64,000 nucleotides of DNA from Lytechinus variegatus (Eukaryota; Echinodermata; Echinoidea; Temnopleuroida; Toxopneustidae): NCBI RefSeq assembly GCF_018143015.1, contig NC_054740.1, forward strand, positions 68,674,356 to 68,738,355, written 5' to 3'. Each line of letters begins with the position of its first letter. The first letter of the stretch is position 1. The notes beneath the pieces were generated by a model, which saw only the letters and a list, made by a program, of their open reading frames with translations, was not told the DNA's origin and searched no databases. Positions 33,609-45,156 of the stretch are shown piece by piece. The translations under genes were made by a program, and so were the position numbers.

Positions 33609-36600
33609 GTTTGTATATAGGCATATCAACGTAATATCATTCTGGAAATGGGACGAAGTTATTAACCCTCTAAAATAAAGTGTATTTCTCCTTGTCGACA
33701 ACTAATGAGGGAATGCATTTGACTAAATACATTGTTTATTGTTGATGTTTCAGATGCATGGCGTCGTCGTCGACGTCGTCGGAGATCGGATCCTCCTCCA
33801 CCACCACCTCCTCCTCCAAGTAAGTAATATGTGATTTTATTTTATTATGTCGGTCGATACATTGCCGTTTGTTTGTTTATTTGTTTGAATAATTATTCAT
33901 CAAATCCGTTCATATCAGGCATTAAAAAACAGGTGAACAAAAATATATGGGATTGAATGAGAAAAGTAGAGTAAAGTAACAATATAACGTGATTGTTCAC
34001 ACACGCAGACACACACACCGGCATGACCGGACACATTCCCGCTCACACAAAATCCACCCTCTCCCAACTTACGCACTACAGTGCGTATCAAAAAAAAGTT
34101 TACACTTTGAAAAAATCCTGTAAAATTACACATATGTAATTTCCTGAAGATTTTTCCAAACTTTAACATTGGTACAGATCCATTTAAGCAAATGACGATA
34201 TAACTGTCGAAAAATATTTCCGCTTGAGTGAGCACCACTCACTTTTGAAAAGTTAGTGAAAAATGATTTGCGCAGAACTTTAAAATAGTTATGCGGATAA
34301 AAGTAGACCTTAATCATGAAGAACGTGTGTAATTTAGATAGGAAAATTGATTTGAAGATATCTTTTACCTTTTTAAACTTGTTTCCTTGCCAAAAACACT
34401 TTGAAGAGTGCATTTCACCCCACCCCACTTCCCCACATACTGAGGCCATCGTGACGGTATTTGCTTTACACTGAGCTGTAATTTACATGAAATGGCTAAG
34501 GCATGATTTTCATTTTGATAATCATTGTCAAGCTTGGGAAAAGTGTGGAGAAACAAGCATTAAATGAAAAATAAAAAGTAAACCCACTTTAAATGATAAA
34601 AACTTAGTGAAAATGGCTAAAGATGTCTGAAATAAACTTTTGTTTAGATTCAGTTATGTCCTAAGATCCAGCTGGCACAAAAAGGTTAAAGGTTATGCTT
34701 ACTAAGTGTTAAAATGTCAATTTGGGCGGCAAAATTGTTACAAGATGCTTGAATGTATCCGTTTTATTTCAATTGACTAAAAGTGCAAGGGAAATGTATG
34801 AGAAATGTGTCGGAGAGTAAGTTTAATTTCGCCCTTTCCACTTGACACAGCGTGAAAACGAGCATTTCTGCGCAAACAGATTTCTGCGAGCTTTACAAAA
34901 ATGGACAGTGCTCACTCAAGTGTAACATTCTGTCAAAACTTTTACTTTCATTGGATAGATGAGACCCAAATCTAAGATAATATGTAAAAAAAAATATCCA
35001 CATGTTGTATATTTTTTAATTCCCAGGTCTTTTTCAAAGTGTAAACTTTTTTTGATACGCACTGTATATCGCTTAAGGAGCAAATATTATTTTCAGCATT
35101 CAGTGTCTTTAAAACATCATGGGATAGAAGTCCGATGTGCATCTGATAAAACAAAAGAAAACATTAAAGGGGAATAAAACCTTTGAAACAAGTAGGCTTG
35201 TGTCAAAACAGAAAAATCAACGAATACGACAAAGAAAGTTTGAGAAAAATCGGACAAATAATGAGGAAGTTATGAGCATTCGAATATTGCAGTCACTAAA
35301 GCCATGGAGATCCTCCCATTGGCAATGCGACAAGGATGTGTGATGTCACATGTGAACAACTTTCCCTTTGATGGACTATAAAATACCTCAATAATGTCTC
35401 TTTTTGATTTTTCTTATGGTGATACAAATGTATTCTGTAAAAATCTGTATTACATTCCCTCCTATAAAAAAATAGAAAGAACAAATGATCTACTGATAGA
35501 TGTGATAAAAGAGGCAGTTTAAATGAAAAATATACTAAAGTAATGGGGAGAGTTGTTCACAAGTGACATCACACATCTTTGCCGCATTGCCAATATGAGG
35601 ATCTCCATAGCATTAGTGATCGAAATATTCAAATGCTCATAACTTTCTCATTATTTGCCTGATTTTTCTCAAACTTTCGTTGATCTGTTATCTTATTCCA
35701 AAGGTTTCGTTTTCCTGAAGCAATTAAGCTTGTGCTTATACTATCAAACTATTTAAGGGTTATCACCCCAAATTTAAGGTCATTTCGACGAAAATAAATT
35801 GAAGAAGCCAAAATAAAAAGGGTTCTCATCCCAAAAGTAAGGTCATCTCGTCCTAAAATACATGTTTTATTTCAATTTTGAATGATGTATTTCTTACCAT
35901 AATAAAATACCACAAATAGTAGGGGGACATTTGATATTGTGTCCCCCCTACTATTTTGAGTAGGGGGGGGGCACGCCCCCCTGTCCCCCGTGGGATTTCC
36001 GCCCATGGTTGGTTTATATTAACACCATAGTTTTCTGAGTAATAATTTGCCACACATGATGATAATAATAATATAGGATTTGTATAGCGCACGTATCCAC
36101 CTTGCTAGGTGCTCAAGGCGCTCCTATTATTTCCCGGCTGAGCTAGTCTACCGATTCTGGTGCGCACAGCTTTTTGAGGAATTTCTTCCTGCCGGTACTT
36201 ATTTACGTCACCTGGGTTGAGTGCACAGTGTGGATAAATTTCTTGCTGAAGGAAAACACGCTGTGGCTAGGATTCGAACCCACGACCCTGTTTGAAAGGC
36301 GAGAATCAGAACCACTAGACACGACGCGCCCGCAACGCATGTGGTGGAGGCTGATAGGGCAGATCCGCCCAAATTATGCACCACATCCTTCAGTCTTTGA
36401 TACACACACGCAAACAGTGATCATCTTCCTTTCCTTATTAATGATGCTGTAGAACACATACCCCGATAAACTGCGAAAAGAAAGTCATTTTGAAAGTCTG
36501 TGCATGGTTTGCCCCTTAATTTCAGTCTTTAATCTAAATCGTGAACAAAAATCAAACATTCAAAAGCAGTGGCGTGCAGATGGACGGCTAGGGGGCACTT

Positions 36601-39600
36601 GCACCAACAAATTTCACGACCAAGAAAAGAAAAAAAAAGAGAAAAGGAATGGTATAAAAGGTAAAATATGATATTATTTTCTGAATATTACACCAAAATC
36701 TTTCACAAATTTGATTTTTATCATAAAAGTATTGAAATTATTGCCCGATATCTGGCCCCATCAAAATTTTTGGCAATTAAGCCTTTGCTAAAAATGTATT
36801 TAGACGTTTCAGTGAACTGGGTGGGCAGGTTAACTGTGATCCCGAATATGTGATATCAACTTAAACAATCGCAATTATGCTATCATGCCAGAAGACCTGG
36901 GGTCCGTTTCATAAACTAAAAAGTTACAACTATATATTGTAACTTTAAGGCAACTACCATGCTGGTAACAGGCCTCAGCAACCAATCAAAATCAAGATTA
37001 AAATGGTAGTTGCCATAATGGCAAAGCTGCAACAGTTGTAACTCTACAAGAAACGGGTTCCTGATAAGAATACCTACCGTGAATATTTGACTCTTCTTGC
37101 AGATACTCCTCCTAGTTTGAACAACTGCCCGCAAACTCTCCCTGTTCAGTACACCACTACTGCTACTGCTGTCGTCATCTGGGTTGAACCAACGTGTACC
37201 GACTACGAATCATCGTGTACTGTTAGGTAAAGATACCCCCTCATCAAACTGGAAAGAATACTATAATTCACTGGCGGAACCAGGGGGGGGGGGGGGGGGA
37301 AGCCGGCCCGACCTCCCCCTTTGAGAGTCACAATTAAAATTTGTAATGTATAAATGCTGTTGAAGCAGAAGTGTGCCCCCATTTTGAAAGTGAAGAACTT
37401 TTTTTCGCTTGTCGAATTTTTTTCGTGGACCAAATGTTCTTATTTTTTGTTTAAAAATTTTTTTATTTATTTTTGCTTGTCAATTTCTTTCCTCGGCAAA
37501 ATGTGCCCCCCTCCCTTGGAAAATCCTGGATCCGCCCCTGATAGAATTGTAATATCAAAGCGAGCCCCTCCAGAAAAAGCATGTTGATCTGACACCATGC
37601 AAAGAGTGTAACGAAAATGTAAAGTAACCGAGACGTTTATTTCCAAATGAGTCGTTCTTTTTAAAACAGTGCCGTACAGGCACTTGCCCCTCCCCTAAAT
37701 CTTATTCACTGTCAAGAATAAAAGGAAAGGAAAGGAAAAAGAGGAGGGTGAAATATCTATATATATTTTATGAAGATTATGTCAAAATCTACTACAAAAT
37801 TGAATGTTTGCAATAAAAATTGCAACATTTCTGCACACTCGCTTCGCGCTCGCTTGCAACTTTTGTTTTAAAAATTGCCCAAAACGCCATTATCCGGCCT
37901 CCTCAAAATTCTTGGCTCATAATATAACGACACTGGTTTAAAACATTATCAACAATTTAAATTCAATTTAATAAAGGGGTAAATTTTACAACCCCCCAAA
38001 CATTCAGGGGCCAGCCGCATTGTATTGTCCTCCTCTCTAACTAATACTAGTATATCTCTCTCTCTCCAGTCGAAGTGGCTATCCTCCGGGGCATTCTTTC
38101 GGTGAAGGTAGTCAAAGCATCGCATACACTGCCAGAGACACTGGTGGACTCTCTACATCCTGTACCGTTTCTTTTACTGTTAGCGGTAAATATACATATG
38201 GCTCTTTCGCTATCATATCTCATTTCTCAGTAATCAGAGATCATGCAGACTAGTGGGTGCAACATCATCCTACATCGAAAAGAATTGACTTAGGATGTAG
38301 GCATACATGTTGTAATATCCTGTTCTTTTTACATGTTTTACAAACACATATATGGATCGAGGTTATGTGATCATAATTGTCACAAGCCATGTTCAGTAAC
38401 AACCAACTGCAGAACTAATACATATTTCTCATGATAAATCTGGATTGATATTTTCAAATATATTTTGTGATCAGTGATGCTCTTATATTACGTGATTCCG
38501 GATTCCGGAACCCTTCTTTCCTTTACGCTTTCATCATCAATTTCCGTCGTTTATTTTCACATAAATTTTAGAGATACACAATTATGGTACATGTCTCTTA
38601 TAGCTAGATTAATGAAATATGAAAGAAAACGGCGTGTACACATAAATCATATTAGAATAGAATCACAACAGGGCGGTACATTCTGAACCACATTGTTTTT
38701 GCCTTTTTCTCTCTTCCCAAACAGAGTTTTCTCCATTTTTATTTATCTTCTGATTATAATGGACTTCGCTCTGTTATCTTAGTTTCTTGTCGACCCTCCT
38801 GTGCAACATTTGGTTTTACATGTATATTTAGTTTGTGTTTATGCAATATGATCTCTTTTTTTCAATTTCCGCTTTAAAGCCTACATAATAAATGGAGTTC
38901 TCGCAACGTACGGAGGGTTCAACAATACAGTAAATACATTCAGAATGCCCACCAAATGACAAAGAACAGCTGTCGAGCATAATGGTGAACCGAAACAGCA
39001 GTTTCGTCCTCTGTTCTGGGAGCTGACGAAAACTTGCAATATATGTCGTTTGTCCAGACTCCAGGACGAACTGTTGTACTGAGTCACCAATTATTGAAAA
39101 AAAAGCTCTTGGTTGCTCTTTGTCATAATTTTGCTGGGCATCAAATAATATATTTTCTCTGTTCTTGTGCCCACCGTACGTCGCGGAGCAAAAAACCCCA
39201 TATTATAAAACGGTCGTAATAAGTTTTGAGGATACTATTTATAGACAAAGTCACTCACTGCATCATGATCAATGGCAGCTTGTCCAATTGTTGACGCTGG
39301 TATAATTTCTATTTTCTTTTATGTGTTTACTTTCCCATTTATCAATTTTTTTCAAATTATTTCTAAAGTTTTGTTTTTGGCGCCGTACTGAAAGTGGCTC
39401 GAGGGCGGAAATGAGCTCTCGCATCCACCAAACAAGCCAGACATTAGCTGATGAAGAATTTTATTGGACTCAAATTATTACATTCTCGTAACAAAAGCAT
39501 GTGCCTACTTTATTTTTTCCTCAAAGCTCTAAATGTTTTAAAGTTTAAAGTTTATTTCACTGCACAATCATAACAGAGCAGATTATTATAACTCGAAGAA

Positions 39601-42600
39601 GGTGACAATACAATCCGGAATTGCAATACAAAATTACCCCATTAAGCGTACATCACTAAATATTGTGAGCGAAAAGAACTACAATAAAAGTGCATTTGTT
39701 TGTACAATTAAAGCTGAGGAAATTATGTTCTCTCGAAATGATGAACATGGTGAAAGTTTCTCCAAATTCTGATACAAAGCAAGAGGCATTCGATTGAGGA
39801 TTAAAAACAATAACCTCTCTGTGATTCTTTCAGTGATCCGCTGTAGTAGTGCCACATCTCCCCAACACTGCTCGGTGAGCTGTTCAACATCCAACTCGGT
39901 AGGGTCAGTCTGTACCTACCAATGTGCCACAGGACTTACTCTATCAGGCTCATCTCAACGTGTTTGTCAAGAGGTTAGCGGGAATGCAGCGCAATGGACT
40001 GGCACTCAACCAACGTGTACAGGTAATTCAGAAGTATTTCATCAAACAGCTTTTGCCAGTGATTTTATCTGATGACAGATTTGCTATCATTCAATCAGAT
40101 GCAGGGAGTTCACAAGCTTATCATAGTTGCCAGCGAAGATTATTGACAAATACTTCTAGGAACACTTTCCTCAATAACTGGAAACACATTTTACTTTTAC
40201 CAGAATGAATAAAAAATCATAAAAACATGTTAAAAAAACTAATTATTTTTAATGACAAAAAATAATTTCTGCACTCACATCAGTACTGAAATAAGAAAGG
40301 AGAGAGAGAGAGAGAAGGAAAAAAGGTTTGCCCTGAAGGTGAGAGTTACTCTGAGATGATCTAATCTCGAATTTTATGAAGCATCAGCCTGTCAAACCAG
40401 TGACCCCTCATCATGTTCATTGCAAAAGACTATAATCATGATAATGTAAGATGTAGGCTTCATTTTTGTGTTTGTTACGAAAATATATACGCTTTTAATA
40501 AATTGAACTCATGTGTATCCACGATAAGGACTAATAAATTATGCTAAATTCTGAAAGGTCGTAATACATTATAATGAAATTTTGAATAGTACTAATTTTG
40601 TGTTAATTCCCCAAGACGTACATTATCTTCCTCGTATTTACAGATATATTTTCATGTTTGAAACCTTATCATCATGAGCTTATTTGCGCTTGTGAATCTC
40701 TTGTACACAGATGATTACGCTCCAACGGTGACGCGCTGTCCATCTTCGTTTGTCGCCAATCGGACTGAGCACTGGGGTGTCGAAGTCACATTTACAGAAC
40801 CAACTGCCACAGACAACTTCGATCAGACGCTACAGACATGGGCAGTCCCTGCGGACCTCACATCTCCTTACATCTTCACTGCTGATACTGCTTGCGAGTA
40901 TCACTTCCAGGATGATGCCGGAAATGCTGTTACATGTACCTTTGATGTCGAGATACACGGTAACGCATTTTTGCTGTTCTCGGATTATTGCAAGTTCTTG
41001 TATGTTAAGAAAATAAAGCATCAGTTCCTAAAGACCTTACGAATATTCTTACGTAAAACTGCAGGCAGTCTGATAGCGCAAACTATTTCCAGTTAATATC
41101 AATCAAATGATAATGTCTCATTATGAAAAATACGAGACATTTGGCTTCCTCCCGCTCTTACGCACGGGCGTCCGTCGATATAACACATGATATTTTTATG
41201 AAAATATGCACCCTTTTTCTTAAAAGTTGATGGAGAGGGGGAAAAATTAATCGTATCAAGTCGGGGTATTCAGTAATGAGTACTGGAGAAACTATATTTC
41301 ACTGATTTTCATGATTCATTCCATTTGATTAACTCATCTATTCGTGTTTTGGGGCTAATCTTTCCCTTACGCATTGCTTTTTGGCAGAAGTTCTATGGAA
41401 AATGCACCTTTTTTCACACAAACTTTGAGACACTCTGTATTCATTCCCCCATTGCTCGAGAATGAATGGGCAGTTAACGACGGGGTTAAAGATTTATTGA
41501 GGAACGGAATGTATATTTCATGAAAATGAAAGCCATTTTCCCATTGGATATCTTCAATACGTGTTTTTTACTAGATGAAGTTAGTTGTCGAATAGGCTGT
41601 CCTGGCATTTGAGGTCTCTATCGGTGACGTCACTCAGGATCGTCATGCCTGAACCATCGGCCGGGCAGGGGTCGCAATGGTAGTATGATTTATGGATAAT
41701 GCACTCGATATATACAATAATCTTGTCCACCCGTTCAAATGAATGTGAAACTCATATAATTTTCATCAGAGCATTCAACAGGAGTACTGTAGTACACATT
41801 TCTTTGTTATAAGTGAATTAAAGTCCCTCCAGTGAGTTTGATCACACCTATTGCGAAAATGTATCACCCCTACGTTGTAACACAGTCAGCTGTTTGCACT
41901 CAGGGTCACTCCGTGACCTGTGTGTGCGTTCAAGAGTTGTACACGATTTTCTGTCTCATTTAGGCAGAAATCTTTCATAATACATGTTTTCATTTAAATC
42001 TGCATGGTAGATACGGTCGTGCCAGAATTTTTGACCTGTCCATCCAGCCAAAATCTGCGATCAAGCACGGATATGACCTTGGTGACTTGGGATGAACCGA
42101 CGTATAGGGAAATCCCCGGTGATGAGGTGCGACTTGTTTGTAACTTTGGTAGTAACAGCGTCATATTACCATGGGGAAATAATCACGTGATCTACAACGC
42201 AACGAACATGAAAAATGGGCTCAGTGAGATTTGCGACTTTTATGTCAATATCGAACGTAAGTATTATATATATTTTCTCTAATCAATGAGGTATATCTAT
42301 AAGTTATTGGAGGATGTTTCAATTCTATTTCCAAATTTAAAGAGCTAGTATTATTTAATTCTCTAAAGTATGAAATTCAGACGCCAGTTCAAACTTTATG
42401 ACAATATATTAACTTGTATATATTGAGCTGCATGATAGATTTGAAACATGCACAGGAAAATCTGATATGGTGTGATGTTTTGTTTTCAAAGTATCATACT
42501 TGCATTTTCGTTTTTGGTATAATTTGGTTCATGTCAATAATGATATAGGGCAAGAAAACGTCTGATCACATACTGATGGGTCTGTATTTCTGGTAATCAA

Positions 42601-45066
42601 TCATCATGTCTGATTTCATGAGGGCCCTTTGTCAACAATCACTATGGTCAATGATTTTAATCATTTGCTTTTTCTCCACTTCAGCAATGCCATGCATGAA
42701 GCTACGTTCGCCGTCACACGGCGCCATGTCGTGTGATACCTGGGCCTATGGTCGATACTGTAGTATGTCCTGCAATGACAATTATGATATCCCTCCTCCT
42801 AGCCCGTTCCAGCCCATTTCCGATGTGTTCACATGCGGTTCATCCGGTCAATGGAGCCCTACGTCCTATGTGCCTGACTGTTCACGTAAGTACAGATTGA
42901 GATACACATATAGCCATTAAACTTAAGTAGAAAGGATCCTTAACCCATCTAGGCCAATAATGGTCAGGAATATAATAAAAAGACGAATGCACAGGATGAT
43001 AAACAAAATTTATTCACAAATTGGCTTACAGCTAGCATACATCATTTTTCAAAGTGATTGCGAGATGTAACCTAAAATAGATCTATACCCTGTAGACGCT
43101 CATAAAGTCTTTCTTGATGGTGTTCAGTTGCCGGGAATATAGGTCTTCAAGAAAAAAATCCTCACCGGAAAGTCAGTAAATAAAAACAATGTCCAATTTC
43201 TTACTAATTACTTATCAATAAAGTAATTGATAATCCCTTCATGTTTTATTTGTAACTAGAAATTCGAGACCCGACCAAGATCAACCTTCCAACAGATCTG
43301 CTCTACTATAGTGGCCACTGCGGTAGTCCAGATACATTGTCTGATATTGCACAGTCTTTCATAGAGACAATCGAGAAATCCATCCACAACGGTATCTGCA
43401 AAACCAACGGAGACTGTACTGTCGACAATGTCGCAATAACATGTGGTTTCCCGACCCGTCGTAGAAGAAAACGTGCCCTGGTCAGAACTCTAAGATCCGG
43501 TGCTACAGGGTTGTCTGTTGATGACACCGATAGTACTTCGGATGACATCGATGGAAGACTTCTCGAAGGGATGCAGGAGATTCGCATTTCGATGAACCTA
43601 GGAGTTGGTGTCGGCCTATCTGAAGCAGACACCGCGTCAGTGAAGGAGGCACAGGAGAAGCTTGAGAATCTGGCCAGAGAAGTGTTGGACATTGTAGTAT
43701 CCAGAAATAACGGGATTTTTAATATCTTGGGGGTATATCATGATGATACTGAAGATCCCGCAACCGAAGCCTACCTGTTCATGAATGATCACTATATAGA
43801 TTGTCCTGATGGTTACGTCGCTGGCCGCAATAACACCACATGTGGTAAGTAGATGGAAAATAGGTGTTACTGGTAAGGGTACCGAGGATTTGTATTATGC
43901 TTATAGGGGTGTGTACGTACATGTGTGTGTGGGGTGGGGGGGGGGGTGGATGCGGGAGTGTTACAAAAAGGTGGTTAGTGAGCTAGGGTGAGCAATTAAG
44001 GATGTGGGTGTGCTTGTATGAGAGAGAGGGAGATGATGAGGCCTATTTTGTTTGAAATGACAATCTGTTTCTTACTTTTCTAACCTTCTTACTTTTCTCC
44101 TACTTATCATGACTTTAGTCGCTTGTACAACTGGTCACTACTACGATACCAAATCCAGGGCATGTCACCAATGTGGATATGGATTCTATCAAGACGAGTA
44201 TGGTCAGGTGACATGCAAGTCATGTGACCTTGGTCAGTCTACTCGAAACAAAGGCAGTCCCAGCAAGGCTGATTGTGAAAGTGAGTATTGGAAGTACCAA
44301 TAAAAGTTATATACAAGCCCGTATATGATCTGGTCTACAAAGTTGTGGTTCAACTATATGGAATGAAATTGTGAGATAATTCACTACCAGCAGAGATTCA
44401 ATGTATCAGCTCATTTTACTCTGACATCATTTCTCAACTGTCTAGGAAGGATAAAAAAGATAGCTTTCTTCACGATTACAGAACTAAAGAGTTTAACAAT
44501 GGTCTCAGACTCTTAGTTAAACCCGACTTGAGGAGGTGAATTCTGGGGCCGTTCATCTAAACACTTTATTTGACAAACTGTAAAAGGAGTATAACATGTA
44601 TAATGTCAGTTGATTCTGATTGGCTAAGAAGTCATATTAAGTAGACATTGCTGGATAAAATAATCGACAAGCCTTTCGTCAAATGCTCCTGTCCTCCCAT
44701 CATTTAAAGTTCAGTTAAGGAATTAGGCCTAACTTTATATTTATGTCAGTGTGAATGTCTGATACCAATAATAAACTATGACAAAATGATTTCAGTGGAT
44801 TTTCCTTCAAAAATTTGATGTTGTGTATTGATTGGACACTAATATCGGTTGTGTGTTTCGTTTAATGCAGATCGTTTTAATCATTATGTTATACAGATCA
44901 ATGCGAAGCGGGTCAGTTTTCAACATCAGGGTTATACCCTTGTATCCAATGCCCATTGAACACGTTTCAGCTGCTGATTGGTCAGACGATGTGCTTTGAA
45001 TGCCCGGATGTAAAGAAGACATGGAATAGAGGAGCTTCTGATGTAGACCAATGTCTTCACATCTAA
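33551..45066 (+). CDS. Secreted HYR/Sushi/ephrin-receptor-like protein, SVEP1-like (complete, 11 exons, 721 aa)
   Basis: Exons: 33551-33608, 33754-33819, 37103-37226, 38070-38185, 39834-40022, 40711-40959, 42011-42256, 42685-42885, 43260-43844, 44119-44280, 44897-45066. All sites are GT-AG and all joints keep phase, mostly phase 1, the pattern of shuffled extracellular modules. In order it has a signal peptide (1-19), Arg8 (23-30), Pro9 (33-41), HYR1 (about 42-121), Sushi1 (122-184), HYR2 (185-267), HYR3 (268-349), Sushi2 (350-416), a 195-residue block with RRRRKR at 483-488 (417-611) and two ephrin-receptor-like Cys-rich modules (612-721). There is no membrane span, so it is probably secreted. 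The Sushi/HYR/ephrin-like order resembles part of SVEP1, but it lacks VWA, EGF and pentraxin domains. Function is unknown; adhesion or matrix/immune roles are typical of relatives. Confidence 0.87.
33754..33819 (+). CDS. Secreted-protein exon 2: Arg8/Pro9 tract
   Basis: The 66-bp exon after acceptor TGATGTTTCAG encodes DAW, eight arginines, SD and nine prolines before donor CCAA|GTAAGT. It is encoded by CGT- and CCT/CCA-rich triplets that could expand or shrink. The strongly basic N-terminus of the mature protein could bind acidic glycans. Confidence 0.8.
34079..35064. mobile_element. 986-bp non-autonomous Tc1/mariner-like element
   Basis: Ends CAGTGCGTATC and GATACGCACTG are perfectly inverted for over 30 bp (through AAAAAAGTTTACACTTTG) and are flanked by TA on both sides, the Tc1/mariner target. 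Subterminal words (CTTGAGTGAGCAC) are inverted too. There is no transposase ORF. It lies in intron 2 of the secreted-protein gene and shares its end style with 54439-56251. Confidence 0.85.
35163..35716. mobile_element. MITE of the AAAGGAGAATGAAACC family
   Basis: Starts TTAAAGGGGAATAAAACC and ends in a worn inverse (CCAAAGGTTTCGTTTTCCT). Internal TGTGATGTCAC, GAGGATCTCCAT and AAAATCGGACAAATAATGAG match the elements at 26815 and 28724. It shows what an undisturbed member looks like. Confidence 0.7.
36062..36335 (-). mobile_element. tRNA-derived SINE
   Basis: The minus-strand head carries GTCTAGTGGTTCTGATTCTC and a B box GGGTTCGAATCC. The body has AAATTTATCCACACTG and CACTCAACCCAGGTGACG. The 3' end reads GCGCTATACAAATCC followed by ATTATTATTATC. 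Same family as 58170-58480. Confidence 0.7.
36899..37061. mobile_element. MITE of the GTTTCATAAA family, next to an exon
   Basis: Left GGGGTCCGTTTCATAAACT, right GAAACGGGTTCC, with mirrored AAGTTACAACT/AGTTGTAACT just inside. It lies 42 bp upstream of exon 3 of the secreted-protein gene. Confidence 0.7.
37103..37226 (+). CDS. Secreted-protein exon 3: first half of HYR domain 1
   Basis: Encodes TPPSLNNCPQTLPVQYTTTA and then VVIWVEPTCTDYESSCTV. The CP start and the VxWxEP motif are typical of hyalin repeats. Acceptor CTTCTTGCAG; the phase-2 donor is GTTAG|GTAAAG. Confidence 0.83.
37269..37540. mobile_element. Non-autonomous hAT-like element with CACTGGCGGAACC ends
   Basis: The left CACTGGCGGAACCAGGGGG is mirrored by CCTGGATCCGCCCCTG on the right, with near-matching 8-bp flanks (CTATAATT and ATAGAATT). 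Poly-G and T-rich interior, no ORF. Confidence 0.55.
38070..38185 (+). CDS. Secreted-protein exon 4: second half of HYR domain 1
   Basis: Encodes SGYPPGHSFGEGSQSIAYTA and RDTGGLSTSCTVSFTV, the usual HYR end (Y.A.D..G....C.F.V). It follows a (TC)n tract ending CTCTCCAG. Confidence 0.85.
39834..40022 (+). CDS. Secreted-protein exon 5: Sushi (CCP) domain 1
   Basis: The 189-bp exon encodes one complement-control module with the expected Cys spacing (CSVSCSTSN, VCTYQCATGL, RVCQEVSG) and the terminal W.G..P.C signature (WTGTQPTC). A single phase-1 exon is standard for this module. Confidence 0.88.
40711..40959 (+). CDS. Secreted-protein exon 6: HYR domain 2
   Basis: A whole HYR domain in one exon: DDYAPTVTRCPSSF, VEVTFTEPTATDN, and FQDDAGNAVTCTFDVEIH at the end. 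Acceptor TTGTACACAG, donor CACG|GTAACG. Confidence 0.9.
41120..41981. mobile_element. 860-bp dispersed element, copy 2 (in a gene intron)
   Basis: Collinear with 22466-23325 from ATTATGAAAAATACGAG to CTTTCATAAT. It fills most of the intron between the HYR2 and HYR3 exons and ends 29 bp before exon 7, so it must supply the branch-point region of that intron. Confidence 0.78.
42011..42256 (+). CDS. Secreted-protein exon 7: HYR domain 3 (divergent)
   Basis: Encodes DTVVPEFLTCPSSQNL, VTWDEPTY and ends ICDFYVNIE. The middle is less typical than in the other HYR domains. The acceptor (CTGCATGGTAG) is weak, with a poor pyrimidine tract, and lies only 29 bp from the end of the 860-bp element. Confidence 0.83.
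42685..42885 (+). CDS. Secreted-protein exon 8: Sushi (CCP) domain 2
   Basis: Encodes PMPCMKLRSPSHGAMSC, the YCSMSCNDNYDI segment and the ending SGQWSPTSYVPDC, which fits the CCP pattern. It contains a short extra Pro-rich loop (IPPPSPFQP). Strong acceptor TTCTCCACTTCAG. Confidence 0.87.
43260..43844 (+). CDS. Secreted-protein exon 9: large linker block with furin-like site
   Basis: The 585-bp exon encodes 195 residues of no domain I recognise. It has a Cys pair region (GICKTNGDCTVDN), then RRRRKR (43457-43474), an acidic Asp/Ser stretch (VDDTDSTSDDID) and an amphipathic helix (KEAQEKLENLAREVLDIVV). It ends in a Cys-containing CPDGYVAGRNNTTC, where NNT is a possible N-glycosylation site. The basic run fits a proprotein-convertase site. 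Confidence 0.85.
44119..44280 (+). CDS. Secreted-protein exon 10: ephrin-receptor-like Cys module 1
   Basis: Encodes CTTGHYYDTKSRACHQCGYG, then FYQDEYGQVTCKSCDLGQST and GSPSKADC. This is the spacing of the ephrin-receptor-like/GCC2-GCC3 modules, which also follow Sushi/HYR domains in SVEP1. Confidence 0.88.
44897..45066 (+). CDS. Secreted-protein exon 11: ephrin-receptor-like Cys module 2 and stop
   Basis: Encodes QCEAGQFSTSGLYPCIQCPL, then FQLLIGQTMCFECPD, and ends DVDQCLHI with TAA at 45064. The second Cys-rich module closes the protein without a membrane span or GPI-like tail. Confidence 0.87.
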
Positions 45067-45150
45067 CTCTGATCACGTGACAGCATTGCTATGTAGAGAC
45101 CTTTGCTGGCGACGCAGTTTCCGTTCAAAGAAAATCTATTCCTGGTGGAA

Positions 45151-45156
45151 ATTAAA
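45151..45156 (+). terminator. Possible poly(A) signal ATTAAA
   Basis: ATTAAA lies 85 bp after the stop codon of the secreted-protein gene. It is the commonest variant of AATAAA; no canonical hexamer is closer. Confidence 0.4.

Noticed and set aside
34126..34449. 107-codon minus-strand frame
   Set aside because: Lies wholly inside the non-autonomous TA-flanked element at 34079-35064 and shows no transposase motif.
43306..43692. 128-codon minus-strand frame
   Set aside because: Shadow of exon 9 of the secreted-protein gene; the plus strand keeps phase with both neighbours.
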